From CADEDV01 sp964437415 (GTDB lineage: Bacteria > Bacteroidota > Bacteroidia > Chitinophagales > Chitinophagaceae), in NCBI GenBank assembly GCA_964437415.1, contig CAYTGN010000008.1:62001-126000 (forward strand): a stretch of 64,000 bases of DNA, read 5' to 3'. Of the stretch, positions 16,053-24,993 are shown one piece after another (the stretch's first letter is position 1; every line of letters begins with the position of its first letter). The notes beneath the pieces were generated by a model. The model was not told where the DNA came from and did no database searches. It worked only from the letters and a program-made list of their open reading frames with translations. Both the position numbers and the translations under genes were made by a program.

Positions 16053-17639
16053 TTAGTTTTTTTCTTTTGGCTTTTCCCTGATGCGGTATTCCTGTATCAA
16101 CGGCGGGTTCTCCGGTGACAGGGTAAAATACACTTCGATGTTGGTCTTTTCTCCTTCTATAAGGAAAGAACCTCTCAACTGGTTTTCCGGTTTAAACTCT
16201 TTCACCGCAACAATCTTTCCTGCTTTGGCAAATAATTCCCTTGCTTCTTTTCTTAATGAATCTATCGGGAAGTCAGGGAAAAAGTTTTCAGCAAACAAAC
16301 CGCTTTTCTCTGCATTGTTCCAGTCTGGCAAAATTTTCATCAATTCATTCTTTCGCTGTTCAAGGATTTTGGAAGCGGGCAATTCCCTTGGCTTCAGTTG
16401 AGCAATCTTAATGATGGTATCCAATAAACGGATGTTTACAGCCCTCATCGGTGCATAGGTCCGGTTGGCATATGACACAATACCAATTCCATACTCAGGC
16501 ATAATATACCAGTTGCTGCCAAAACCCGGCAGGCCACCGCTGTGATTCAGATAGGTTTTGCCTTCGCAATCTTTCATCCAGCCCAAACCATAGGCGTAGG
16601 CTGTTGTGGTGGCGCAGCTGCGGCCATCGGGATATTTATAATTTGGATTGAACCCGTTCCATCGCCAGGGATGATGCATTTCTCTCACCGAACTTCTTTT
16701 CACCGGGCCATCCTCTTTTGCATTATTCGGCGGCCATGCTGACAAATGAAAAGCCATGTAACCCGCAAACTCATCAATCGAACAGAGCATAGAACCCATG
16801 GCGCCCCAGCTTCCGTCTTTTGTGTCATGCAGCAATTCTTCTTCATTCCATTTATTATTCAGCCAGCGGTAACCATGTGCTAATTTGTCCGGCGCCACAT
16901 CTCCATACTCATAGGTGGTTGTTTTCATTCCAAGCGGTTCGCAAATATTTTTTTTGACGTATTCCTGGTATTGCATTCCTGAAACATTGGTGATGATCTT
17001 TCCCAATAATGCAAAACCAAGATTGCTGTATTCGTAAGCAATACCCGGCGGATTGCTAAATGAAATTTGTTTGCCAATAAATTCCATGAATTCTTTGTCG
17101 CTATCGGCCAGTTGACGATCACCCCAGGGATTATCTTCAGGGAAGCCAGCGCCATGTGTCATCAAATGCCGCACGGTGATATGTGGTGCATCAGCGGTCG
17201 GGTATTTCAAATTCTTTAATTCAGGAATATAGAAATAAGCAGGATCATCCAGGTTCAGCTTACCATCATCTCTTAATTTCAGCACGGCCATGCAGGCAAA
17301 GCTCTTACTCATGCTGGCAATGCGAAACAACGATGATGGATCGGCGGGTATTTTCTTTTCAATATCGGTGTACCCGATTCCTCCTTTGAAAACAAGCTGA
17401 CCATCCACCACTAAACCATAAGCCACACCCGGCAGGTGTTGTGAATCGGCATATTGCTGAAGTATTCTTTCAATAACAGGATAGGCCAGTTTAATTTTTT
17501 CTATTCGCCCCGGATCTGTGAAAACAGCCGGCATATAGGTGCTGTTATACTGAACTCCGGCAATCGGGGTAGTTGAGTTATTTTGCCTGCAGGAAAACAA
17601 AGCTCCTGCTGCGAGGATATAAAGAAAGATCCGTTTCAT
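16053..17639 (-). CDS. Serine hydrolase lipoprotein, beta-lactamase/D,D-peptidase fold
   Basis: A 528-residue protein. The lipobox LFSC gives a lipidated Cys17. Active-site motifs are Ser109-x-x-Lys112 in RIASMSKSFA, YSN in YEYSNLGFALLG, and HSG in LNHSGGLPGFGSNW. About 110 residues follow the catalytic domain, including a small beta-rich C-terminal segment (GSFLIEGEKTNIEVYF). Only 17 bases separate it from the S9 peptidase gene upstream, so the two form an operon. It is likely a periplasmic or surface peptidase or esterase. Confidence 0.85.
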   Translation of the reverse strand: MKRIFLYILAAGALFSCRQNNSTTPIAGVQYNSTYMPAVFTDPGRIEKIKLAYPVIERILQQYADSQHLPGVAYGLVVDGQLVFKGGIGYTDIEKKIPADPSSLFRIASMSKSFACMAVLKLRDDGKLNLDDPAYFYIPELKNLKYPTADAPHITVRHLMTHGAGFPEDNPWGDRQLADSDKEFMEFIGKQISFSNPPGIAYEYSNLGFALLGKIITNVSGMQYQEYVKKNICEPLGMKTTTYEYGDVAPDKLAHGYRWLNNKWNEEELLHDTKDGSWGAMGSMLCSIDEFAGYMAFHLSAWPPNNAKEDGPVKRSSVREMHHPWRWNGFNPNYKYPDGRSCATTTAYAYGLGWMKDCEGKTYLNHSGGLPGFGSNWYIMPEYGIGIVSYANRTYAPMRAVNIRLLDTIIKIAQLKPRELPASKILEQRKNELMKILPDWNNAEKSGLFAENFFPDFPIDSLRKEARELFAKAGKIVAVKEFKPENQLRGSFLIEGEKTNIEVYFTLSPENPPLIQEYRIREKPKEKN

Positions 17640-17656
17640 AACTGATGAAAAAATAA

Positions 17657-19660
17657 TTAAAATCCTTTTTTGTCACCAATATATTTCTCAAACCACTCCA
17701 CATTGGTTTGCATGGTCTTTAATACCATTCTCGGCTCCACCGGTCCGTGGGGTTGTCGGGGCAATGCCAGTAATCGCACCGGCACATTTCTTCTTCGTAA
17801 TGCATTATAGAACATAACTGCATTACTGAAAGGAACCCTCGCATCTGCTTCGCCATGCTGTAGCATCACCGGTGTTTTTACATTCTGTACATAACGCAAC
17901 GGTGAATGCTTATCATACTTGCTCCAGTCGTCCCATGGGTTGGCCTGGAAATAGGAAGGAAGAAACCCTTCAATATCATCGGTAAGATTCTGGTGTGACA
18001 GGTCAACCACCGGCGCACCGATTGAAGCTGCTTTGAAACGATCGCTGTGTCCTACGATCCAACTGCTCATAAATCCGCCGTAGCTCCAGCCCATCACTCC
18101 CATCTTGGTTTCATCAGCCACTCCCATTTTAATGACATGATCCACACCTGTCATCACATCTTCATAATCCTTGCCGCCCCAGTCGGCACGGTTGGCTGTT
18201 CTGAATTCCGTTCCATAGCCGGATGAACCCCTTGGATTAGGACGTAATATAGCATAACCGGCTTCTGCCATAGCTGCAATCGGGTAAGCACCCTGGTTAG
18301 CGGCAACGCATGTTTGCTGGAAAACACCGGCAGGACCACCATGGATATTCAGAATAAGCGGCACTTTCTGGCCGGGTTTATAATTAAGCGGGTAGGTCAG
18401 CAGGCCTTCGATCTCACGGCCGTCTTTGCTCTTCCATTTTATCACTTCTGTTTTCGGAAGTGGCTTGTTTATATGTTCTGCATTGACACTTGTTACTTTC
18501 ACTGCTGAAAAAGCTGACAGTTTGCTGATATAAGCTTCAGGCAAACGGGAAGGGTTTTGCATAATAAACCCCAAATGAGTTCCTGTTCTATTAAGTGTGA
18601 CACCGCTTATATGATCCGTAGCACCTTTATTCCACTCACTGATTGATTTACCATCCACACTTAATAAGTAAATACCGCTGAGTGTTCTGTTTGCTTCTGC
18701 CCACAAGAGGTTTTTTCCATCAGGTGTCCAGCCAAAAATGCCGTTGGCCCCGATGCCACCATTTTCATCAGGTGTAGCTTTCAACCGCCAGCTTTTACCA
18801 TCGGTCAATGAATAGATCCGGGCATGCCTGGCACCGGACCAGTCCACCGGGTCGGCGCTGCAGTAGTAAGCAATATGCTTACCATCAGGACTGAATAATG
18901 GGTTGGTTTCACTGGCCCCGGTATTGGCGATTGATTTGACTGTGCCTGTTTCAATATCAAGCAATGAAATATCACTGTACATATTATCATTCACCTCCGG
19001 TGTTTTGCCATGGCTGTAAACAATGGATTTTCCGTCAGGGCTCCAGTCAAATGCATTCACATTGTAATTCTCCTTTGTCAGTTTTTTTTGCAGGCATTTA
19101 CCGGCAGAATCCTTTTTATCGAGCCATAAAACATAGAGCCGGTTTTGTTTCACTTCTTCATCCATGAAATACCAGTCATTTTTTGCTTTCTTATCTTTTT
19201 CTTCTTTTGTTTCGGCTGCATCCAGCGAGACAAAGGCCATCATCCTGCCATCATCACTCCATTTATAATTACCGACACTTGATTTTACATCCGTCAGTTT
19301 TTCCGCTTCGCCACCTCCAACCGGTAAAATGTATAAATTGTTCTTGCTGTCTCTTGAAGAAGTGAAGGCAATCCATTTGCCATCCGGGCTCCATTGAGGA
19401 TTGGCTGAGTTCTTATCTCCCTTTGTCAGTTGCAAGGCATTGCTGCCATCTGCATGGCACAGCCACACCTGGTTCACATACTCACTGCGGTCATCCGACA
19501 TCACGGCTTCCCGTACCGTGTATAAAACCTTCGTCCCGTCTGGTGAAGGAACAACGGCTGTAATATTTTTCATCCTCAGACATTGTTCGGGGCTCCAATT
19601 GGTTTGAGCAATAGTTGTTTTGGCAGCAACGAGTATAAAAAGGGTGATCAACAGTCGCAT
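17657..19660 (-). CDS. S9 family prolyl oligopeptidase-like peptidase, exported
   Basis: A 667-residue protein with signal peptide MRLLITLFILVAAKTTIAQ. Residues about 25-400 form a beta-propeller with PD40-type repeats (NPQWSPDGKWIAFTS, FDWSPDGKSIVYS, NPLFSPDGKHIAYYC). The alpha/beta hydrolase domain follows, with nucleophile Ser526 in GWSYGGF, Asp in GEADARVP and His in QPHGPVEP near the C-terminus. This is the layout of acylaminoacyl-peptidases and dipeptidyl peptidases IV/5. It should cleave short peptides in the periplasm. It is the middle gene of a three-gene operon (DUF418 protein, this gene, serine hydrolase). Confidence 0.9.
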   Translation of the reverse strand: MRLLITLFILVAAKTTIAQTNWSPEQCLRMKNITAVVPSPDGTKVLYTVREAVMSDDRSEYVNQVWLCHADGSNALQLTKGDKNSANPQWSPDGKWIAFTSSRDSKNNLYILPVGGGEAEKLTDVKSSVGNYKWSDDGRMMAFVSLDAAETKEEKDKKAKNDWYFMDEEVKQNRLYVLWLDKKDSAGKCLQKKLTKENYNVNAFDWSPDGKSIVYSHGKTPEVNDNMYSDISLLDIETGTVKSIANTGASETNPLFSPDGKHIAYYCSADPVDWSGARHARIYSLTDGKSWRLKATPDENGGIGANGIFGWTPDGKNLLWAEANRTLSGIYLLSVDGKSISEWNKGATDHISGVTLNRTGTHLGFIMQNPSRLPEAYISKLSAFSAVKVTSVNAEHINKPLPKTEVIKWKSKDGREIEGLLTYPLNYKPGQKVPLILNIHGGPAGVFQQTCVAANQGAYPIAAMAEAGYAILRPNPRGSSGYGTEFRTANRADWGGKDYEDVMTGVDHVIKMGVADETKMGVMGWSYGGFMSSWIVGHSDRFKAASIGAPVVDLSHQNLTDDIEGFLPSYFQANPWDDWSKYDKHSPLRYVQNVKTPVMLQHGEADARVPFSNAVMFYNALRRRNVPVRLLALPRQPHGPVEPRMVLKTMQTNVEWFEKYIGDKKGF

Positions 19661-19706
19661 AAAGGTGCTTTTAAAGTTTATGGCAAAAAGCCAATCTAAA
19701 TGTAAG

Positions 19707-21053
19707 TTATTCCTGTGCTGATTGCGTATTGTTTTTCAGGAACGGCTGTTTCTTCCAATAAGTGAGGCTTCTCCATGCCCATTCCAGCGGACCAAAGCGG
19801 AAATAGCGTAGCCAGATATGGCTCCATACTATTTGAAGAACCCATGTAGCGCCAACGACATAATAGATTTCATAGCGCTGCAGTTTGCCAAAATAACCTA
19901 AGCCAATTCCGTAGAAGAAAAGACCGACCAGCAACGATTGCGTAAGATAATTTGTAAACGCCATTTGCCCCACAGGCCGCATCAATGCGAAGAGCCATTT
20001 GAACCAGCTCGATTTATACAACAGCATGATCAGCCCAAAAATGCCAAGTGACCGCAGCGTCCTTGAGATTTCATAATACTCAAAACCTACATTCTTGGTA
20101 TAATCAAACTTATTGAACTGGTAAGTAAGCAATGGCTGCAGGCGGTACCACGACAGCAAAAGTCCTGCTCCCAAACCAACAACAAATAACAGCCAGTAAA
20201 CTTTCGTGGAAGCATTGCCCGTCAGCACACCGGTCTTGTAAAACGCCATCCCGATGAACATGAAAAGCAGGATGTCCCATATTGTATTATAAAAGAAAAC
20301 GGTTTCCATAAACAGGCTTCTTTCACTCTGGTATTTATAAAAACTACTGTAATCGCCCCGCACTTTCGCCAAACTGCTTTCCATTTCTTTTTTCCGGCCT
20401 TCCAGCGAATTTTTCTCTTTGAATTCATTCATGGCTCCTAACTGTTCCTGTTGCCCGGCTGTGAGTTTAACGTTTGTTGTATCTATCCTTGCCACCAGTT
20501 CACCTTTATGGATCATGGCTTTGTCCCGGTAGAAATCAGCGTTCTCCCGCAATGTCATCAGCAATAAACAAATGAAAGCTGCAATCAGCAGCGCTTTAGC
20601 TGATAAACGACGAAACGTAAACAAGATCATTCCACAGCAGGCATAGACAAACAAAATATCCCAAAACCATAGCAGCACAAATGCATTGAATAGCCCGAAA
20701 ACAAGCAGCCAAATCTGACGGCGGAAAAAATAATCGGCAGGCCACAAGCCTTCAGTTCTTTTTTCCTGCCGGGTAATAAACAAGATCATACCGGCACCAA
20801 ACAGCATCGAGAACAGGGCCCGCTGGCTTCCTTCCAATACCCAGTCAATCAAAAACCATGTTTTTTGATTGATGGTGCCCAGTTCATTCATCACGGTCAG
20901 ATCGCCATAACAAGCAGGAGAAGGAAATCCGAAACCGGGAATATTCATTAATAATATGCCGAGAATAGCAATGCCCCGTAATGAATCGAGAATGATGATA
21001 CGTTCGGACTGGGCAACTGGTGCGGCTGCACCGGCCTGATGGATCGTTTGCAT
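19707..21053 (-). CDS. DUF418 family integral membrane protein
   Basis: A 448-residue multi-pass protein. The N-terminal LDSLRGIAILGILLMNIPGF is the hallmark of the DUF418/YeiB family, and the C-terminal half carries FKWLFALMRPVGQMAFTNYL and the family's FGPLEWAWRSLTY ending. It has roughly ten hydrophobic helices, with a soluble coiled segment at about residues 185-240. Related acyltransferase-3 proteins modify cell-surface molecules, but no DUF418 reaction is established. It is first in the probable operon with the S9 peptidase, 46 bases downstream. Confidence 0.85.
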   Translation of the reverse strand: MQTIHQAGAAAPVAQSERIIILDSLRGIAILGILLMNIPGFGFPSPACYGDLTVMNELGTINQKTWFLIDWVLEGSQRALFSMLFGAGMILFITRQEKRTEGLWPADYFFRRQIWLLVFGLFNAFVLLWFWDILFVYACCGMILFTFRRLSAKALLIAAFICLLLMTLRENADFYRDKAMIHKGELVARIDTTNVKLTAGQQEQLGAMNEFKEKNSLEGRKKEMESSLAKVRGDYSSFYKYQSERSLFMETVFFYNTIWDILLFMFIGMAFYKTGVLTGNASTKVYWLLFVVGLGAGLLLSWYRLQPLLTYQFNKFDYTKNVGFEYYEISRTLRSLGIFGLIMLLYKSSWFKWLFALMRPVGQMAFTNYLTQSLLVGLFFYGIGLGYFGKLQRYEIYYVVGATWVLQIVWSHIWLRYFRFGPLEWAWRSLTYWKKQPFLKNNTQSAQE

Positions 21054-21195
21054 TTAAAGTTGGTTATGGTGGTGGAATCTAAAGGACGGAGTAAAACAGT
21101 TTGCAAAGGAAGAGGCTTCAAGATAAGTTTTTGATCGCAATTTTATAGAAGAAATTAGCAATACGAAAACAAGCTGATGACAGAAAGAATCTCTG

Positions 21196-23283
21196 CTAAT
21201 AATTCAGCAGCTTTTGAATCGTTTCACCCAATCTTGCCCTCGCCAGGAAATTATTTTCTAATTCAATATTGAACGGAACAGGTGTATCCAGCGAAGCACA
21301 ACGAACAACCGGTGCGTCCAATAAATGAAAACAGTTTTCCGCTATCCATGCTGCTATCTCTCCGCCAATGCCGCCGGTCAGTGTGTCTTCATGTAACAAC
21401 AAAACCCTTCCGGTTCTTTGCACGGCTTCACGAATGGCCAAGTAATCTAATGGCAATAAAGTTCGCAGGTCAAGTATGTCAATGGAAATTTCGGGATGTT
21501 CGGCTGCATAATCCTCCGCCCAATGTACGCCGGCACCGTAAGTGATGATGGAAATTTCATCCCCCTCACGAACATGTCTTGCTTTGCCGATCTCAATTTC
21601 ATAATAATCTTCCGGCACCGGGCCGCTGACGGAGCGATATAGTGCTTTATGCTCAAAATACATCACCGGGTTAGGATCATTAATAGCAGCAATCAGTAAT
21701 CCTTTTGCATCTATGGGTGTACTTGGATAAACCACTTTCAGGCCCGGTGTTTTTACAAACCATGCTTCATTACTTTGGCTATGAAAAGGACCGGCGCCAA
21801 CACCTCCGCCTGTGGGCATACGGATGACCACATCTGCATTTTGTCCCCAGCGGTAATGAATTTTGGCGAGGTTATTTATTATCTGGTTAAAACCAACCGT
21901 TACAAAATCGGCAAACTGCATTTCCATCATGCTCTTGTAACCTTCCAGTGACAAACCCAGCGCAGCGCCAACGATAGCACTTTCACAAAGTGGTGTATTT
22001 CTCACTCTTTCTTTTCCAAATTCATTGACAAAACCTTCGGTAATCTTGAAAGCACCGCCATATTCAGCAATGTCCTGTCCCATAAGAATGAGGTTGGGGT
22101 GCTGTTGCATAGATTGTTTCAGTCCTTCGCTGATGGCGTCGATGAGACGAAGCCCCCCTGCCCCCCGCAAGGGGGTTCCGGGGCCGTTCATAATAGCAAC
22201 AGCATCACTTATTGCAGCGTTATCAATAACCCGGGGTTGTGAGACGCTGAAATCCCCCCTGCGGGGGGTGGGGGGGCTATACACATCCTCCAGTTCTTCT
22301 TCCGTATCCGCCACCACTGGTTTTGTCGAAAATCCTAACGCCAGTTCATTTTCGATTTTCTCTTTGAATCCATTTCTTATTGTTTCAATCTTTCCCGCAT
22401 CCAAAACTTTCTGAGCCAGCAGGTATTCTTCAAAGTTTTTGATGGGGTCTTTCATCTCCCACAGCTTAAACAAATCCTGCGGCACATATTTGGTGCCACT
22501 GGCTTCTTCGTGTCCTCTCATCCGGAAGGTGAGACATTCGATCAGATACGGTTTTTGATTTTTGATGCAATAGTCTCTCACTCCTTTTATCGTATCATAA
22601 ACCGTGAGAATATTATTTCCATCTATCTGCACTCCATCCATACCATAGCCTTTGGCTTTATCCACCAAACTGATGCAGCGATACTGTTCATTTACCGGTG
22701 TGCTTAATCCATACCCGTTATTCTCAATAATAAAAATGACCGGCAGGTCCCACACGGCTGCCACATTTAATGCTTCGTGAAAATCACCTTCGCTGGTTCC
22801 TCCATCGCCGGTAAATGCCAATGAAACTTTTAATGGTGAGCCTGTCGAACCATGACGAAGTTTATACGCCAGTGCCACACCATCTGCAATCGCTAACTGC
22901 GGACCGAGATGTGAGATCATCCCGCAGATATGGTGCTCCTTATTGCCAAAATGAAAACTTCTTTCTCTTCCCTTGCTGTAACCCTCCTGTGCACCCTGCC
23001 ACTGCATGAAGAGTTTGCTCAACGGCATGTTGCGGGTGGTGAAAACACCAAGGTTACGATGCAGGGGCATGATCCACTCATCTTCCTCCAAGGCCAATGT
23101 TGATCCTACAGCAATCGCTTCCTGCCCGATGCCGCTGAACCATTTGGAAATTCTTCCCTGCCGCAGCAGCACCAGCATTTTTTCTTCTATCATGCGGGGC
23201 CACAACAGTTTTTTGTAAAACTCAGCAAGCTGATCATTGGACAAATCTTTCCGGTCAAAGGTCATGTTGCGAATTTCAGCCAT
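21196..23283 (-). CDS. Fused alpha/beta E1 component of a 2-oxoacid dehydrogenase (branched-chain type)
   Basis: A 695-residue fusion. The E1-alpha domain (about 1-330) carries the thiamine-diphosphate motif TGDGGTSEGDF...ENNGYG. The E1-beta domain (about 380-695) contains GQDIAEYGGAF, ESAIVGAALGLSLEG and RMPTGGG. Together they decarboxylate a 2-oxoacid and acylate the lipoyl domain of an E2, which is not in this window. Bacteroidota commonly carry this fusion for branched-chain 2-oxoacids. The linker, residues about 336-378, is unusual: two stretches (SPPTPRRGDF and PGTPLRGAGG) are encoded by inverted copies of a C-rich repeat. The gene lies 37 bases after the holin-like gene and may be the last of that transcript. 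Confidence 0.9.
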   Translation of the reverse strand: MAEIRNMTFDRKDLSNDQLAEFYKKLLWPRMIEEKMLVLLRQGRISKWFSGIGQEAIAVGSTLALEEDEWIMPLHRNLGVFTTRNMPLSKLFMQWQGAQEGYSKGRERSFHFGNKEHHICGMISHLGPQLAIADGVALAYKLRHGSTGSPLKVSLAFTGDGGTSEGDFHEALNVAAVWDLPVIFIIENNGYGLSTPVNEQYRCISLVDKAKGYGMDGVQIDGNNILTVYDTIKGVRDYCIKNQKPYLIECLTFRMRGHEEASGTKYVPQDLFKLWEMKDPIKNFEEYLLAQKVLDAGKIETIRNGFKEKIENELALGFSTKPVVADTEEELEDVYSPPTPRRGDFSVSQPRVIDNAAISDAVAIMNGPGTPLRGAGGLRLIDAISEGLKQSMQQHPNLILMGQDIAEYGGAFKITEGFVNEFGKERVRNTPLCESAIVGAALGLSLEGYKSMMEMQFADFVTVGFNQIINNLAKIHYRWGQNADVVIRMPTGGGVGAGPFHSQSNEAWFVKTPGLKVVYPSTPIDAKGLLIAAINDPNPVMYFEHKALYRSVSGPVPEDYYEIEIGKARHVREGDEISIITYGAGVHWAEDYAAEHPEISIDILDLRTLLPLDYLAIREAVQRTGRVLLLHEDTLTGGIGGEIAAWIAENCFHLLDAPVVRCASLDTPVPFNIELENNFLARARLGETIQKLLNY
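22151..22179 (+). repeat. C-rich dispersed-type repeat, copy A, inside the E1 gene
   Basis: A 29-base unit on the plus strand reads AGCCCCCCTG, then CCCCCCGC, AAGGGGG and TTCC. It has partial self-complementarity (C-run against G-run). It matches the reverse complement of copy B at 23 of 29 positions. In the E1 reading frame it encodes GTPLRGAGG. Confidence 0.7.
22250..22278 (-). repeat. C-rich dispersed-type repeat, copy B, inside the E1 gene
   Basis: The same 29-base unit in the opposite orientation, 70 bases from copy A. On the minus strand it reads AGCCCCCCCA, CCCCCCGC, AGGGGGG, ATTT. It encodes SPPTPRRGDF in frame. The two copies could pair with each other as a hairpin around the intervening 70 bases. 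Confidence 0.7.
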
Positions 23284-23320
23284 TCGAGGCTAACAAACAA
23301 AGAAGAAGATGGCTGTATCA

Positions 23321-23689
23321 TTAATGTTCCTCCCTGCGCTGACGGTCTTCTGCCCGGAAAAGCAACGAGGTAATTAGGGTAAGCAGCAGGCTGAACAAGA
23401 GCCCCCAGCCAAAACTGTCTATATCAAACCCTTTCACCCAGTCGCTTGCCAATAAAACGGTGGCCGTGTTGATCACAAAAAGAAAGAGACCGAATGTGAA
23501 AAGTGTGAGCGGCAGCGTTAACAATATCAGCAAGGGTTTTAAAAAAGCATTAAGCAGGCCCAGCACAACAGCAAACCACAGTGCTGTGCCGAAGCCATCC
23601 ACATGAACGCCGGGCAGCAATTGCGCCAGGATGAATGCCACGGCCGCAGAAACCAATAAACGTAAGACAAGATTCATTCCGGTAAACAT
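23321..23689 (-). CDS. Small integral membrane protein, phage-holin-4-like family (PF04020 type)
   Basis: A 122-residue protein with four hydrophobic helices: the family's LLPGVHVDGFGTALWFAVVL segment, then LNAFLKPLL, LTLPLTLFTFGLFLFVIN and a C-terminal helix before the charged RAEDRQRREEH tail. Translation probably begins at MNLVLRLL, four residues in. Despite the family name these are ordinary bacterial membrane proteins (YvlD-like), and no phage genes are nearby. It follows the M16 gene by 5 bases, in the same operon. Confidence 0.8.
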   Translation of the reverse strand: MFTGMNLVLRLLVSAAVAFILAQLLPGVHVDGFGTALWFAVVLGLLNAFLKPLLILLTLPLTLFTFGLFLFVINTATVLLASDWVKGFDIDSFGWGLLFSLLLTLITSLLFRAEDRQRREEH

Positions 23690-23694
23690 CTAAA

Positions 23695-24993
23695 CTACAC
23701 CACAATCAACTCATAAAACTCCTCCTGCCGCAGGTATTTCTGCGCCAATGCCTGCAATTCTTCTGCGGAAATCGTTTTAATAGTGTTGATGGAATCGTAG
23801 AAATATTGTTCGGTCAGGTTGTTGAGAACGATATTCTTCCAGCGGGCTATGATCTGGAAAGGTCCGTCAAGGTCGCCCAAAATGGACCCCATCATATAAT
23901 TTTTCACCAATTGTAGTTCGTCTTCCAGCACAAAACCTTCACGAAGGCGTTTCATTTCCTTGTACACTTCTGTTACTGTTGCTTCCGCCACATCTTTGCC
24001 GGCTTCGGTGCTGATCATCCATGCCGATTGCTGAATATGGTTCTGCAGGTAGCTGTGTATGCCATAGGTATAGCCCTTTTCTTCCCGGATATTGCTCATC
24101 AGCCGGGAACCAAAGAAACCGCCAAACAATGTATTCAGCACCTGCACTTTCAAAAAATCGGGGTGATGGCGATTGGGAAAAGGTCTTGCAATACGGATGG
24201 AGCCTTGCACTCCTTCTGCATCATTGGTGATCCTGAATTTTTTTTCAGGGGCAGATTTTGCTGAAATATCCGGCAGGTTCACCTGACCGTTAGGCAGGTC
24301 TCCGAAATACTGGTTCAACAGCAATGCAAGATTGGCCGGCAACTTTCCGGCAGCAAAAACTACCAGCTTTCCGTTGCGGTAATAGTTTTCATAAAATGTC
24401 AGCAACTGCTCCCGCTGCAGCGCATCAATATGTTCAAAACTGCTGAACTTGCCATAAGGATGTTCTTCGCCGTATAAATAAACGTCAATAAGACGGCCCG
24501 CTACAAAATCACTTTTCTTCAGGTTCACCTTCAGCCGCTGTTTCATATTTTGCCGGTAAATATCAAGCTCCTCCTGCGGCATCACGGAATCAACGATCAG
24601 CTCCTTCACCACGGGCAACAACTCATGAATATGTTTGGTGAGGGTGTGCAGGGTTATGGTAGCCGTTTCATTATAACAAGCCCTGTTGAGATAAGAGCCG
24701 TAATATTCAAAATGCTCATTGATCTGGAAAGCCGATTTTGCGGATGTGCCATTGCGTAATAGAAAATTAGCGCTGGCTGCCACCATATTCTTTTCTTCAA
24801 ACGAATTGCCTGCAAAAAAAACCCATTCCAATGATAACACATCCTCGGCGCCTGCATTTACTGCATACACTTCGATGCCGTTATCTAATGTAAAATGGTC
24901 TGCCTTTTTCAGTTGCAGTTTGAAATCGACAGCATCCACGATGGGCGGAGCCTGTTTCCTGTCTAATATAACATCTGTCTTCTCCACGATCAA
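23695..24993 (-). CDS. M16 peptidase-like protein lacking the zinc motif (inactive partner subunit)
   Basis: A 432-residue protein with the two-domain M16 fold. The C-terminal domain shows FGGFFGSRLMSNIREEKGYTYG, the family's R/Y substrate-binding motif. The N-terminal region where HxxEH should occur reads SANFLLRNGTSAKSAFQINE, with no zinc ligands. This is the expected split of M16B proteases, in which one subunit is catalytic and the other supplies the R-Y motif. Its start overlaps the stop of the catalytic partner by 4 bases, supporting a heterodimer. No signal peptide is seen, so it is probably cytoplasmic. Confidence 0.9.
   Translation of the reverse strand: MIVEKTDVILDRKQAPPIVDAVDFKLQLKKADHFTLDNGIEVYAVNAGAEDVLSLEWVFFAGNSFEEKNMVAASANFLLRNGTSAKSAFQINEHFEYYGSYLNRACYNETATITLHTLTKHIHELLPVVKELIVDSVMPQEELDIYRQNMKQRLKVNLKKSDFVAGRLIDVYLYGEEHPYGKFSSFEHIDALQREQLLTFYENYYRNGKLVVFAAGKLPANLALLLNQYFGDLPNGQVNLPDISAKSAPEKKFRITNDAEGVQGSIRIARPFPNRHHPDFLKVQVLNTLFGGFFGSRLMSNIREEKGYTYGIHSYLQNHIQQSAWMISTEAGKDVAEATVTEVYKEMKRLREGFVLEDELQLVKNYMMGSILGDLDGPFQIIARWKNIVLNNLTEQYFYDSINTIKTISAEELQALAQKYLRQEEFYELIVV

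Noticed and set aside
23321..23689. Holin-family name suggesting a prophage.
   Set aside because: The family includes ordinary membrane proteins, and no phage structural, lysis or integrase gene is near.
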